Assembly: GCF_011752015.1 (NCBI RefSeq)
Contig: NZ_JAAIKA010000003.1
Location: 1 to 64,000, forward strand
From: Canibacter zhoujuaniae
GTDB lineage: Bacteria > Actinomycetota > Actinomycetes > Actinomycetales > Microbacteriaceae
Length of the DNA stretch: 64,000 nt
Reading direction: 5' to 3'
Part shown: piece after piece, positions 1-8,602 of the stretch
How the letters are laid out: each line of letters starts with the position of its first letter
How positions within the stretch are numbered: position 1 is the first letter of the stretch
Notes under the pieces: model-generated
Database searches by the model: none
What the model was told of the DNA's origin: nothing
The model's input: only the letters and a program-made list of their open reading frames with translations
Translations under genes and position numbers: made by a program

Positions 1-330
1 CCTGACACCGATGGTGACGGCGTAAAAGATGGTGAAGAAATCAACACCATCGTGGATCCAACAACAGGTAAAACTATTGACGATCCAAACGCTAACGATC
101 CAAAGACCAACCCGAACTCTAAAGACAACACCGGTGCACCAACCGATGGTGGCGAAGATCAGGGTGGCAACGCAGGTGACGGCAAGACTGATCCGGTAAA
201 TAACGGATCAGGTAAGGCTAAGAAGGTGCTGGCAAACACCGGTGCAGAGAATTCAACTCTGTTCGGCATGGCTGCGCTGGCTAGCCTCGCAGGTGCTGCA
301 GCACTTCTGCTGCGTCGCCGCAAGAACTAA
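1..330 (+). CDS. C-terminal end of a cell-wall-anchored surface protein (partial, LAxTG signal)
   Basis: The frame is open from the window edge to TAA at 328-330, giving 109 visible residues; the start lies outside the window. The first residues (PDTDGDGVKDGEE) look like an Asp-rich thrombospondin type 3 calcium-binding repeat. A Gly/Asn/Asp-rich low-complexity linker follows. The end is a complete sorting signal: LANTG, a hydrophobic stretch of about 20 residues and the basic tail RRRKN. LAxTG is the form used by class E sortases of actinobacteria, so the protein is probably attached covalently to peptidoglycan. The adhesive or enzymatic part is not in view, so its function is unknown. Two hairpins follow the stop codon. 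Confidence 0.85.
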   Translation, partial: PDTDGDGVKDGEEINTIVDPTTGKTIDDPNANDPKTNPNSKDNTGAPTDGGEDQGGNAGDGKTDPVNNGSGKAKKVLANTGAENSTLFGMAALASLAGAAALLLRRRKN

Positions 331-348
331 AACGCCTGTGACTGTTGC

Positions 349-381
349 GCAGCCGGTCGGCCTTTAAGATCGGCCGGCTGC
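349..381 (+). terminator. Hairpin downstream of the surface-protein gene
   Basis: GCAGCCGGTCGG (349-360) pairs with CGGCCGGCTGC (371-381) with one mismatch around a 10-nt loop. It lies 18 nt after the stop codon and has no U-run, so it is probably an RNA-stabilising or weak termination structure. Confidence 0.4.
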
Positions 382-395
382 ACACAACACACCAA

Positions 396-440
396 GTAAG
401 AGCCTGGCTCTGGGAACTTTCCCGGGGTCAGGCTCTTTAC
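396..440 (+). terminator. Probable rho-independent terminator
   Basis: GTAAGAGCCTG (396-406) pairs with CAGGCTCTTTAC (429-440, one bulged T). An inner CTGGGAA/TTCCCGGG helix extends the stem. It separates the surface-protein gene from exonuclease III. Confidence 0.6.
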
Positions 441-515
441 TTATGTACCGACGCGCTGGCAGTGAGTCAGTGGTTGCAGCTACCGTAACGGGCAAAATCG
501 ACTAACCTCTAAGTT

Positions 516-1394
516 ATGCGCATTGCAACTTGGAACGTGAACTCTATCCGCACCCGCGTTGGCAGGGTTGTCGACTACCTGGTGCGCGATGATATCGACG
601 TGCTAGCAATGCAAGAGATCAAATGTCGCCCCGATCAGTTTCCGGTCGCAGCGTTTGAGGATGCCGGCTATCAGGTTGTGGCACACGGTCTCAACCAGTG
701 GAACGGCGTCGCCTTTGCGAGCCGCCACAAGATGACAGACATAACCACAGCTTTCGACGGCATGCCCGGTTTTGGTAAAGCAGTCAAAGGGCAAGAAACT
801 GTGCAGGGCACAGACCCAAACGGCCTCCCGCAAGAGGCGCGCGCACTCGGCGTAACCATCGGGGAACTGCGCCTCTGGTCGCTGTACGTGCCAAACGGCC
901 GCTCCCTCGACAACCCCCACTATGAATACAAACTCGAATGGTTGCAGGCCCTCAGACAGCAAATGCACGCGTGGTTGGCCGCAGATCCGCACCTACCGCT
1001 TGCTTTAATGGGTGACTGGAATATCGCCCCAACCGCGGCAGATATGGGCGATCCAGCGTTCATTCCCGGCGCTTCAACCCACGTTTCAGAGCGTGAGCGA
1101 GCCGAGTTTGCACAGTTCACAGACACTCTCACAGATGTTGTGCGGCCGCACCAACCGCACGGCTACAGCTTCTGGGACTACCAGGCAGCTAAATTTGAGC
1201 GGAATCTCGGTATGCGCATCGACTTTATTCTCGGATCAGACAGCTTTACCGATGCCGTCACGAACGGCTATATCGCAGCTGAAGAGCGGGAGGGTGCGGG
1301 GCCCAGCGATCACGTGCCGGTAGTCTGCGATCTTGATCTTGACCTGCTAGAGGCTGCATGGGAGGAAGAAGACTCACCAATGCTGTGGGCGTAA
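516..1394 (+). CDS. xth: Exodeoxyribonuclease III (AP endonuclease family)
   Basis: The 292-residue protein has all landmarks of the Mg-dependent exonuclease III/AP endonuclease fold: ATWNVNSIR at 4-12 (Asn7), the metal-binding Glu34 in AMQEIK, GDWNIAP near 166-172 (Asp167, Asn169), RIDFILGS, and the catalytic SDHVPV near 263-268. It should cut DNA 5' of abasic sites and remove 3'-blocking groups during base excision repair. The gene stands alone between a terminator and two tRNAs on the opposite strand. TAACCT at 503-508 lies exactly 7 nt before the ATG and no Shine-Dalgarno is visible, which suggests a leaderless transcript. A second, diverged family member is at 13260-14108. Confidence 0.93.
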   Translation: MRIATWNVNSIRTRVGRVVDYLVRDDIDVLAMQEIKCRPDQFPVAAFEDAGYQVVAHGLNQWNGVAFASRHKMTDITTAFDGMPGFGKAVKGQETVQGTDPNGLPQEARALGVTIGELRLWSLYVPNGRSLDNPHYEYKLEWLQALRQQMHAWLAADPHLPLALMGDWNIAPTAADMGDPAFIPGASTHVSERERAEFAQFTDTLTDVVRPHQPHGYSFWDYQAAKFERNLGMRIDFILGSDSFTDAVTNGYIAAEEREGAGPSDHVPVVCDLDLDLLEAAWEEEDSPMLWA

Positions 1395-1402
1395 ATAAAC
1401 GG

Positions 1403-1476
1403 TAGCTGAGGCGGGACTCGAACCCGCGACCTCACGATTATGAGTCGTGCGCTCTCACCAACTGAGCTACTCAGCC
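1403..1476 (-). tRNA. tRNA-Met (CAT anticodon)
   Basis: Read on the minus strand, the acceptor GGCTGAG pairs with CTCAGCT (one G-U). The D-arm GCTC/GAGC, anticodon loop CTCATAA (anticodon CAT) and TPsiC arm GCGGG-TTCGAGT-CCCGC are all intact. The discriminator is A and CCA is not encoded. It is most likely elongator Met; a lysidine-modified Ile tRNA also carries CAT and is not fully excluded. Confidence 0.92.
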
Positions 1477-1517
1477 GCGTTGGCCTTTCAAGCGCAAAGC
1501 TTTTATAAAAAGACCAG

Positions 1518-1589
<72 letters not shown>

Positions 1590-1699
1590 GTTTGCGTCTA
1601 TGACAACTCGTCTAAGATATCAGATAACGACGAAAAGTTTCAAATCAGACGCAAAGTTTTTCGTCTGCGCGTGTTGCGCAACCGGCTAGGCTAGTTACT

Positions 1700-2134
1700 G
1701 TGAAAACAACTGTTCTCGCTATGGGCTTGCTGCTTGCAACTTTTATCGCGTTCGGGCGCGTGCTCTTTGGGCTGCTCGGCTCAAACACCGTCTGGTATGC
1801 CTTGGGTATCGCCCTACCCTATCTTTTGGTTTCTGTGTGGCTTAGCAGGCGTCTGGCAATCACTGCGCGCGCGGGGCGTCGCACAACCCGGGGGGTGATA
1901 GTCTCCGCTGCCCTCTCATGGCTTTGCGCTGCAACCTTCGCCGTCACTGTGCCCGATGTGCAGGCTGATGGATCCCTCGCCGCGATCACCGCGCCGCCAG
2001 GATCAAGCCCCTTCGCTCTCGAGATGGCGATCGCACTCTGCAACCCGTTCGCGATTTTACAGTTTGTGTTCCTTGGCGCGGCCATAGCAATTTCGTGGCA
2101 CAACGCTCAGCCGGCGCGCATTGAAGTCGATTAA
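1700..2134 (+). CDS. Small polytopic membrane protein of unknown function
   Basis: I do not recognise a family in this 144-residue protein. Four hydrophobic segments are visible, at about residues 4-26, 30-48, 66-86 and 108-132. A basic loop (RRLAITARAGRRTTRG) between the second and third is probably cytoplasmic by the positive-inside rule. The GTG start is supported by TAGGCT at 1687-1692, exactly 7 nt upstream, which fits a leaderless transcript. It is flanked by tRNA genes and has no operon partner. Confidence 0.65.
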   Translation: MKTTVLAMGLLLATFIAFGRVLFGLLGSNTVWYALGIALPYLLVSVWLSRRLAITARAGRRTTRGVIVSAALSWLCAATFAVTVPDVQADGSLAAITAPPGSSPFALEMAIALCNPFAILQFVFLGAAIAISWHNAQPARIEVD

Positions 2135-2176
2135 TCGCTAAACTTAACGTTGTGTGTCGCAAGCGGCACTACACCT

Positions 2177-2261
2177 GGAGGATTCGCCTAGCGGCCTATG
2201 GCGCACGCCTGGAACGCGTGTTGGGTTAACGCCCTCAGGGGTTCAAATCCCCTATCCTCCG
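2177..2261 (+). tRNA. tRNA-Ser (GGA anticodon)
   Basis: An 85-nt class II tRNA with acceptor GGAGGAT/ATCCTCC, anticodon stem CACGC/GCGTG with loop CTGGAAC (anticodon GGA), a long variable arm, and TPsiC arm AGGGG-TTCAAAT-CCCCT. The discriminator is G, as usual for tRNA-Ser. CCA is not encoded. Confidence 0.95.
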
Positions 2262-2266
2262 CTGAT

Positions 2267-2302
2267 GCCTCACTGCATCTCTTTGCTGCGGTGGGGCTTT
2301 TT
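2267..2302 (+). terminator. Terminator after tRNA-Ser
   Basis: An 11-bp stem (2267-2277 with 2287-2297, including G-U pairs) and a 9-nt loop are followed directly by five T residues at 2298-2302. It starts 6 nt after the tRNA end. Confidence 0.75.
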
Positions 2303-2333
2303 CTTGTTTAGTGCCCTTGCGTTACAGACACGC

Positions 2334-2371
2334 AAAACCCCGCCACTCTCAAATGAAACTGGCGGGGTTTT
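2334..2371 (-). terminator. Bidirectional terminator between tRNA-Ser and the permease gene
   Basis: AAAACCCCGCCA (2334-2345) and TGGCGGGGTTTT (2360-2371) form a perfect 12-bp inverted repeat with A and T tracts on the two sides. It works for the minus-strand permease gene that ends at 2386 and can also stop rightward read-through. Confidence 0.85.
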
Positions 2372-2385
2372 GTGCGTTTAATAAA

Positions 2386-3768
2386 TTATTTCTCTGCAGT
2401 CTCTGTCTGCGCTTTGGTAAACCCGGTGACCGGCTGCGCTTCATCAAAACCAGCTGGTTGAGTTCTAAAGCCCTTAGTTAGGAAAACCAAGTAGATCAAC
2501 CCGATAGCCAGCCAGATGCTACCGAGCATGAGCGATACGGATTCAAGATTTACCCACAGTATGAGCGTCATACCGGTTCCGATAATCGGCATCACAATGT
2601 ACTTCATGATGTCTTTTCGAGTCTTGCGACGCCCCTGACGCACGGCGTAGTAGGCGATCACAGACAAATTCACGAAGGTGAAGGCGATAAGGGCGCCAAA
2701 GTTGATGAGGTGTGCAGTGAACTCAAGATCCAGCCATCCCGCTAGCAGTGTGACAACACCCACCAAAAGAACTGTGTAGATTGGGGTGTTGGTCTTTGGT
2801 GAGACATAACCGAAGAATTTGCGCGGCAGCACACCGTTGCGACCCATTACGAGCAGCATTCGGGCCACTGACGCGTGTGATGCAAGGGCGGATGCCATCG
2901 TTGCCGCAAAACCTGCTGCGGTAAAGATCCACATGAAGACATCGCCGCCAACCTGCTGACCCATCTGGGGTAGTGCGTTTTCAACATCGCCAAACGTCGA
3001 GTTATCTGGGAAACGCTGCTGGGTAAAGTAGCTTGCTACTAAGAAGATCAGACCGCCAAGCAGCACAGTCAGCAAGATCGCTTTCGGCATGATTTTTGGA
3101 TTTTTTGCTTCTTCCGCATACATGGTTACCGCGTCAAACCCGATGAACGAGAAGCACACAACGGTTGCTGCTGCGACGACTTTCACGAAATCGAAGTCTT
3201 GACCGATAAAAGGTTGCACTGTCCAGAGTTGACCGGTGCCCGCACCCTTTTGCACCTGGCCGATCAGCATTACAAGGAATGAAGCCATGATGATCAGCGC
3301 GCCGACAAGCAGCAGGGAGTTAAGGTTTGAGGTGCCCTTCATTGTGAAGTAGACCGAAGCGGTGACGATTCCAGAAAACAGGAAGACCCAAAGCCACGGG
3401 TTTACCGCCGGCACCAGCTGCTCCATGTACTGGCGCAGAATAAGCACGTTCACAAGTGGCAGCATGATGTAGTCGAGCAGCGCAACCCAGCCCACCATGA
3501 AACCAACATTTGGGTGCATCGACTCACGGGTGTAGGTGTAGGCCGAGCCAGCGCTTGGAATAGCTCTCACCATTTTGCCGTAGCTAATCGCGGTGAAAGC
3601 CATCACGACAAGAGCGATAACATACGCAGATGGAACCGCCCCGTGTGTGTCTTCCGACACGATAGCGAACGTATCAAACACCACAGTTGGGGTCATATAA
3701 CCCAGGCCGAGGCCAACAATAGCCCACAACCCGAGGTTGCGCTTCAGCGAACCATTTTGTTGCGCCAC
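2386..3768 (-). CDS. APC-superfamily permease, PuuP-like (putative putrescine/amino acid importer)
   Basis: About 460 residues with twelve hydrophobic segments and the APC consensus in TM1-TM3 (GLGLGYMTPTVVFDTFAIVS, then FTAISYGKMV and IPSAGSAYTY). From memory, long stretches resemble E. coli PuuP, including HPNVGFMVGW..LLDY, CFSFIGFDAVT, ASHASVARMLLVMGR and INFGALIAFTFVNLSV. Proton-driven uptake of putrescine or a related amine/amino acid is inferred; the substrate is not proven. The GTG at 3768 is chosen because AAGGAG sits 6 nt upstream; the in-frame TTG at 3804 lacks such a site. The gene is monocistronic and ends in a strong terminator. Confidence 0.82.
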   Translation of the reverse strand: MAQQNGSLKRNLGLWAIVGLGLGYMTPTVVFDTFAIVSEDTHGAVPSAYVIALVVMAFTAISYGKMVRAIPSAGSAYTYTRESMHPNVGFMVGWVALLDYIMLPLVNVLILRQYMEQLVPAVNPWLWVFLFSGIVTASVYFTMKGTSNLNSLLLVGALIIMASFLVMLIGQVQKGAGTGQLWTVQPFIGQDFDFVKVVAAATVVCFSFIGFDAVTMYAEEAKNPKIMPKAILLTVLLGGLIFLVASYFTQQRFPDNSTFGDVENALPQMGQQVGGDVFMWIFTAAGFAATMASALASHASVARMLLVMGRNGVLPRKFFGYVSPKTNTPIYTVLLVGVVTLLAGWLDLEFTAHLINFGALIAFTFVNLSVIAYYAVRQGRRKTRKDIMKYIVMPIIGTGMTLILWVNLESVSLMLGSIWLAIGLIYLVFLTKGFRTQPAGFDEAQPVTGFTKAQTETAEK

Positions 3769-3903
3769 TTCGCGCTCCTTTCCGGCTTCTTTACCAGTCG
3801 ACAAGGATCAAAAACATAATCCGATTTGTAAGTTTATACGCATATTTCCAAATAGTGTGCTGTTCTGAAAATAAATTTTTGGATCACTATCGCTAGCACG
3901 CTC

Positions 3904-3937
3904 TGTGGATAAATCTGAGCTGCGAAAATTATCCACA
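3904..3937. promoter_or_regulatory. Inverted pair of perfect DnaA boxes
   Basis: TGTGGATAA at 3904-3912 and TTATCCACA at 3929-3937 both match the DnaA-box consensus TTATCCACA exactly, in opposite orientation. With one flanking base pair on each outer side the match forms an 11-bp inverted repeat with a 14-nt spacer. The pair lies about 75-110 bp upstream of the adhesin gene start, within the divergent promoter region shared with the permease. It could regulate either gene, titrate DnaA, or be a chance hairpin. Confidence 0.55.
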
Positions 3938-4015
3938 GATTCTTTTAGGCGCTGATTTTGCCCGCCCCTCTTCTCCTACGGTTATGGAAAACACCCCAAC
4001 AGCAAGGAGATAGGG

Positions 4016-6556
4016 ATGACGGCTAAGGCCAAACATAAATACAGTCGGGGGCGGATCGGCGCTCTGCTAGTCTGCGGCGCGATAATCGCGGGATCTGCCG
4101 TTTTTAACGGCGGTAACGCGCTTGATCCGCTCGGCATGCAACACACAGCGCCGGCCGCGCAAGCTGCTGAAAACGGGCCCGGGTTTTACAGCCCAAGTGG
4201 AATCGGCGCCGGCGGCTTCTACATAGACAGCAGCAAACTTGTGCACTACTGCCTCGAAATTGGAATCAAGATTCATACTGGTAGAGGGGATGCCGCCTCA
4301 GTTAACGTAACCAATGTTCCCGCATGGCAAGAGGTAGCGAATTACGGCCCGGCTGCGGGCACAGTTATGGGCTCGGTTGCGGTTACAGGCGAGCATCTCC
4401 AGGCGCTCAACTACATTCTCACAAAATGGGGGCAAACCGCAGACAATCAGCAGGCGACCGATGTGCAGCTAGCAGTCTGGCAATTACGCGGCCAGCTGGG
4501 TGTTACCGGTAAGTATTGGGATTACTTTAATTTGATCCTGGATACCGCCCGTAAAAGCGGCTACACCAGCAACCGGTACGAGCAAATGGTTGCGGAAGCA
4601 TACAATGCGGTGCGCGCCTCAAACGCCGCAACCGCTGATTTTACCCCCGGCCAGCTCAGTGTGAAAAGCGCTAGCGGCTATTCCGGGACTATCACCGCAC
4701 CGGCTGGCACCACCAAACTTAAAGTGGTAAACGGCAAACTAAAAATTGACGGCAAACTTGTGGCAGAGCACACTTTCTCTGAGCCTTTAAACGCTTCGGC
4801 CACCTTTGAGTTTGTGGGCGAAGCTCCGCCAGAGGCCGGCTGGAATCGCTACTACCAGATGTCATTTAGTGGCTCCCAAACAAATAGAGTGACTCGCACG
4901 GTCTATCCGGGCACTGTCCGAGTTTCAAAAATTCCCGGCATGCAGGCCGTGGTCACCAGTGAACCAACTCCGCCACGCACTGAAACGCTCGAAGAAACAA
5001 AACCACTGCAAGATATTTACACCACAATGGACACCCTCTGGTCACCGGGGCTGTCGTCGGCGGTGGAGAGCGAGTTTGTTGCAAGGGGAGCAAGTTTTAG
5101 CGATACGGTTACATTCTTCACTGCCGCTGAGAGTCAGAACCAGTGGCGCACAATGCACTCCCCCGACGGCACACCGATATATGCGCCAATTCACGCCACC
5201 GGCACACTCTACGGCCCGTTTTTGAGCGACCCGAAACTAAACCCTTCAATGACAGTGCCAAACGGCGCCCCGGTGGCAGGTCATGCAGAGGTGACCTCAG
5301 ACCCCAAGCAGGGTGCCGGCACATACTCTGTTGACACGCATAATTTGATCGCAAACGAAGCTGGCTACTACACCTGGGTCTGGAATATAGAGCACGAAAA
5401 GCAGCTTCCCGAGGTGTTAGAGCCGCACAGTCAGGCCGGTATTAGTGGCGCGCCAGCGATTCCCGAAAAATATTTCTTCACCGACGGGTTTGGGCAGCGC
5501 ACCGAAGGCCAAACTGTGCCCACCGAGCTCACACTCACAACTAAGGTTCGCGATACTGCACGCTCTATTGGTGAAACCACTGTAGACGCGGTTGCGGCGC
5601 ACCCTGAAAACGGTGGCTGGTTGCAGGATGCGCAGGGTAACCGTGTGCCCGTAACCCTCAGCGGCATCGCCTACTACAGCGCAAGCAAACCGCAAAGACA
5701 GAGTGGCGTGCCAGCAGATGCTGTCGCTGTCGGGCAACCTCTATCTGTGTTAGTAAACTCACCTAACGACCCGGTCGAGAGCGCTGAATTTCGCGTTCCA
5801 CTCACACTGCGTGAGGGGTATATTAGCTTCGTCTGGTGCGTGCATCGCGAGGATCAACCCGAAACAGTGCGCGGGTTAGTCAAAGAGGGGTGTGACGACT
5901 ACGGCATACCCGAGGAGACGTTCAAAGTGAACACTCCCGAGGTTGCAACCAAAGCACAGGCGCAGGGATATTTCAGGGCAGCAATTTACGACACCGCTAT
6001 CGTTTCAGGATCGCTGCCGGATCTCCCCGCGCGCATCAGTTTTGAGCTGTTCAAAAAGCCGGTAGCTGGAGAGCCTAAATACGGCCCTGACTGGCACCCT
6101 GTCATAGATGAAAAGGGCAACCCTGTGCTGTGGCAGGCAGATGAATTGCAGGATCCTAATGCAGTGTGTGAGGCGCAGCCGGTTGCTGCCACTGAGGCCA
6201 TCCCGGTTGCTGGTGTTGGAGAGTTTAAGTCACCCGCGGTCACGGCACAAAGCTACGGCACCTTCTATTGGGTTGAGACCGTAGAAATCCAAGATCCAGA
6301 CACGGGTGAGTGGGTTAGAGTGCACCGCGGTAAGTGCGGAATTCCAAACGAGACGACTACAGTTTCTGAACCACCTGCCCCCGCACCACCGCTGCCAACG
6401 CCACCTCCATCAAGCCCAAAGTTGGCGGCAACCGGCGCACCCTCAGCAACACCGTTGATGGGCTTAGCTGTGCTGTTAACTGCTGCCGCAGTTGGCGCGC
6501 TGGGGCTTACCCGCCAAAGCATCGGGAAGCGCGAAAAACGCCGCGGCACACGGTAG
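4016..6556 (+). CDS. Thioester-domain surface adhesin with LAATG wall-sorting signal
   Basis: An 846-residue secreted protein. The signal peptide spans about 1-50 (basic N-terminus, hydrophobic core near 14-30, AQA-AENG cleavage region). Residues 55-200 resemble the thioester domains of Gram-positive adhesins: Cys79 in HYCLE and Gln151 in VQLAVWQL (the TQxAIW motif) are placed to form an internal Cys-Gln thioester that can bond covalently to host targets. Three Ig-like modules follow; each ends with a YxWVW/FVWCV/YWVE strand and an [A/G]IPxE element. A Pro-rich spacer leads to LAATG (803-807), a hydrophobic segment and a basic tail. SD: AAGGAGATAGGG before ATG. The ligand is unknown; the thioester assignment is inferred from motif spacing. 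Confidence 0.78.
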   Translation: MTAKAKHKYSRGRIGALLVCGAIIAGSAVFNGGNALDPLGMQHTAPAAQAAENGPGFYSPSGIGAGGFYIDSSKLVHYCLEIGIKIHTGRGDAASVNVTNVPAWQEVANYGPAAGTVMGSVAVTGEHLQALNYILTKWGQTADNQQATDVQLAVWQLRGQLGVTGKYWDYFNLILDTARKSGYTSNRYEQMVAEAYNAVRASNAATADFTPGQLSVKSASGYSGTITAPAGTTKLKVVNGKLKIDGKLVAEHTFSEPLNASATFEFVGEAPPEAGWNRYYQMSFSGSQTNRVTRTVYPGTVRVSKIPGMQAVVTSEPTPPRTETLEETKPLQDIYTTMDTLWSPGLSSAVESEFVARGASFSDTVTFFTAAESQNQWRTMHSPDGTPIYAPIHATGTLYGPFLSDPKLNPSMTVPNGAPVAGHAEVTSDPKQGAGTYSVDTHNLIANEAGYYTWVWNIEHEKQLPEVLEPHSQAGISGAPAIPEKYFFTDGFGQRTEGQTVPTELTLTTKVRDTARSIGETTVDAVAAHPENGGWLQDAQGNRVPVTLSGIAYYSASKPQRQSGVPADAVAVGQPLSVLVNSPNDPVESAEFRVPLTLREGYISFVWCVHREDQPETVRGLVKEGCDDYGIPEETFKVNTPEVATKAQAQGYFRAAIYDTAIVSGSLPDLPARISFELFKKPVAGEPKYGPDWHPVIDEKGNPVLWQADELQDPNAVCEAQPVAATEAIPVAGVGEFKSPAVTAQSYGTFYWVETVEIQDPDTGEWVRVHRGKCGIPNETTTVSEPPAPAPPLPTPPPSSPKLAATGAPSATPLMGLAVLLTAAAVGALGLTRQSIGKREKRRGTR

Positions 6557-6586
6557 CGTCTGCAGGGCGCAGTGAATCCGGAACGA

Positions 6587-6628
6587 ATCGTGGGTGTTAT
6601 TTCAAATAATGGCGATAACGCCCACGAT
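6587..6628. terminator. Long hairpin between convergent genes
   Basis: ATCGTGGGTGTTAT (6587-6600) pairs with ATAACGCCCACGAT (6615-6628) with a single mismatch. It sits between the ends of the adhesin gene and the ABC transporter gene and could terminate both. No T-tract follows. Confidence 0.5.
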
Positions 6629-6655
6629 AGTCCGATGCGATTACCAAGTTTTGCG

Positions 6656-8536
6656 CTACTCGCGCACCAAAAGCTGGCGCTGTGCCAACTCTCGATACAG
6701 CGGCACCGTCTCTATCAACTCGTTATGAGTGCCCTGCCCGAGCACTCTGCCCTCATCCAGAACGATAATGAGATCACTGTCAACAACAGTAGCGAGCCGG
6801 TGGGCAATCACCACTAGAGTGCGATCGGCAGCCACAGCGTTAATAGCGTCGCGCATCGCAGCTTCGTTAACACCATCAAGATTCGCGGTTGATTCATCAA
6901 GCAGTAGCACAGGGGTGTTTGCCAGCAGAGCTCGGGCAATCGCCAGGCGCTGCTTCTCGCCGCCCGACAGCAGGATGCCCTGGTCGCCAACTTCAGCATC
7001 AAGGCCGGTTGCAAGATCGCCCTGTGCTGCAGCACGGTCGAGCAGGCCCCCCAGGTTAACCTGCCTAAGCACCGCTTCACACTCCGCATCACTCGCATTC
7101 GGCGCACTCAACAGAAGGTTATCGCGCACTGTGCCAGCAAGCACCGGAGCATCCTGCTCAACATAACCGATTTGTGCGCGCAGTTCAGCACGATCTAGAT
7201 TGCGCAGGTCGATTCCACCAAAACTGATAACGCCGCTATCCGGATCGCTAAAACGTTCAATTAGCCCTAAAATCGTTGACTTACCCGCACCCGAGGGGCC
7301 AACCAAAGCAACTCGTTTACCGCGGGGCACGCTAAAGCTCACACCGTGCAACACCGGGGTTTCCACAATCTTCGGCGGGCGATACTGGTTGCGTTCGCGC
7401 CGACCCCCAACCAGGCTGCGCGCCTCAACTCTGTCGGGTGCGGCAGAACGGTAGGTGAAATGCACATCAGAAAATTCGATATGCGCGGCGGCGGGATCCT
7501 CCTCTGACAGCGGGATTAACTCACCCGCGGGCGCAAGCTGCGCATCTGTTGCGGTTTCCGTGTCGAGTCGTGTGACCTCCTGAATCCGCCCCAGCGCACC
7601 AAGCGCCCCATTAACTGAGGCCACCGCGCCAAAAATCTGCCCGAGTGGCGATGCAAGCAGGAAAACAAAAATCAGGAACATCACAAGCTCAGAAATTGTG
7701 GTGTCACCGTGCGCTACACGCCACCCGCCGAACCCGATAACAACGAGGAAAACCAGCTGCAGTGCGATAAACGACAGCGGTACGATCAGCGCAGACAGAC
7801 GGGCCACTCGCAGGCCCAAACCGAATGCTTTTTCTGCCTGTGTTTCAAGCAGGGTTGCCTCACGCTCGCTGGCACCGTTTGCCCGAATAGTGCGAATAGA
7901 TGAGATTGCACGGTCTACCCCCGCCGCAAGGTCACCAACCTGCTGCTGTGTCTCGGTCATCAGCGGTCGCATCCGCGCCGAAATCACCACAACAACAAGC
8001 AGTGCTGCCGCTAGCACCGCCGCGGTCGCAAAGAACAGCACGGCGTCAGTAACCAGCATTCCAATAACAGCACCAACTAAAACCAGGCTGCCAGCTATCG
8101 CCTCAACAAGCCCCTGTGTGAGCACGGCGCGCAGCGCAGTTGTGTCGCTACCGATCCGACTGACAAGATCACCCGAACGACGCCGATCAAACTCTGGAAT
8201 CGGCAGAAAAACCAATTTCCTGATGAGGTTGCGGCGTGAATTCAAGACAACACCCTCACCCATACGCTGCAGGGTGTAGTGTTCAAGCCCAGAAAATATT
8301 GATCCGACAACCACACAAGACACCAGCAGAGCGACCAAAACACCCAGCGGTTCACTCATTTGGACGCGCTCAATAATCTTGCCGACCAAAACCGGCTGCG
8401 CCAGTGCCAGCAGAGCAGCCAACGCGCCAAGCACTAACGCTATGGTGAGCAGTTTACGCTGCTGTAAAACATACGGCAGCAGCTCTTTCACCGAGGCTCG
8501 ATGCGGATCTTTTTCAGTCTTTTGCTTCGCTAACAC
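6656..8536 (-). CDS. ABC exporter, fused membrane and ATPase domains
   Basis: The 626-residue half-transporter has an N-terminal six-helix ABC exporter membrane domain (about 28-315) and a C-terminal nucleotide-binding domain. The latter shows Walker A GPSGAGKST at 413-421, the signature LSGGEKQR, Walker B VLLLDEST and the switch His in VIAHRLAT. Such proteins work as homodimers exporting lipids, peptides or drugs; the substrate cannot be told. About 30 residues (RVEARSLVGGRRERNQYRPPK) are inserted between the A-loop Tyr and Walker A. The GTG start has GAGGAA upstream. The gene is separate from the riboflavin operon, which runs the same way. Confidence 0.88.
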   Translation of the reverse strand: MLAKQKTEKDPHRASVKELLPYVLQQRKLLTIALVLGALAALLALAQPVLVGKIIERVQMSEPLGVLVALLVSCVVVGSIFSGLEHYTLQRMGEGVVLNSRRNLIRKLVFLPIPEFDRRRSGDLVSRIGSDTTALRAVLTQGLVEAIAGSLVLVGAVIGMLVTDAVLFFATAAVLAAALLVVVVISARMRPLMTETQQQVGDLAAGVDRAISSIRTIRANGASEREATLLETQAEKAFGLGLRVARLSALIVPLSFIALQLVFLVVIGFGGWRVAHGDTTISELVMFLIFVFLLASPLGQIFGAVASVNGALGALGRIQEVTRLDTETATDAQLAPAGELIPLSEEDPAAAHIEFSDVHFTYRSAAPDRVEARSLVGGRRERNQYRPPKIVETPVLHGVSFSVPRGKRVALVGPSGAGKSTILGLIERFSDPDSGVISFGGIDLRNLDRAELRAQIGYVEQDAPVLAGTVRDNLLLSAPNASDAECEAVLRQVNLGGLLDRAAAQGDLATGLDAEVGDQGILLSGGEKQRLAIARALLANTPVLLLDESTANLDGVNEAAMRDAINAVAADRTLVVIAHRLATVVDSDLIIVLDEGRVLGQGTHNELIETVPLYRELAQRQLLVRE

Positions 8537-8602
8537 GGTTTGTTCCTCGCTCTAATTCAGACTTTTTCCACATCGAATGCCACACGGCGCTATAGCAGCA
8601 GT

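Noticed and set aside
2154-2381. 75-codon open frame across tRNA-Ser
   Set aside because: It is made of the tRNA and two terminator hairpins.
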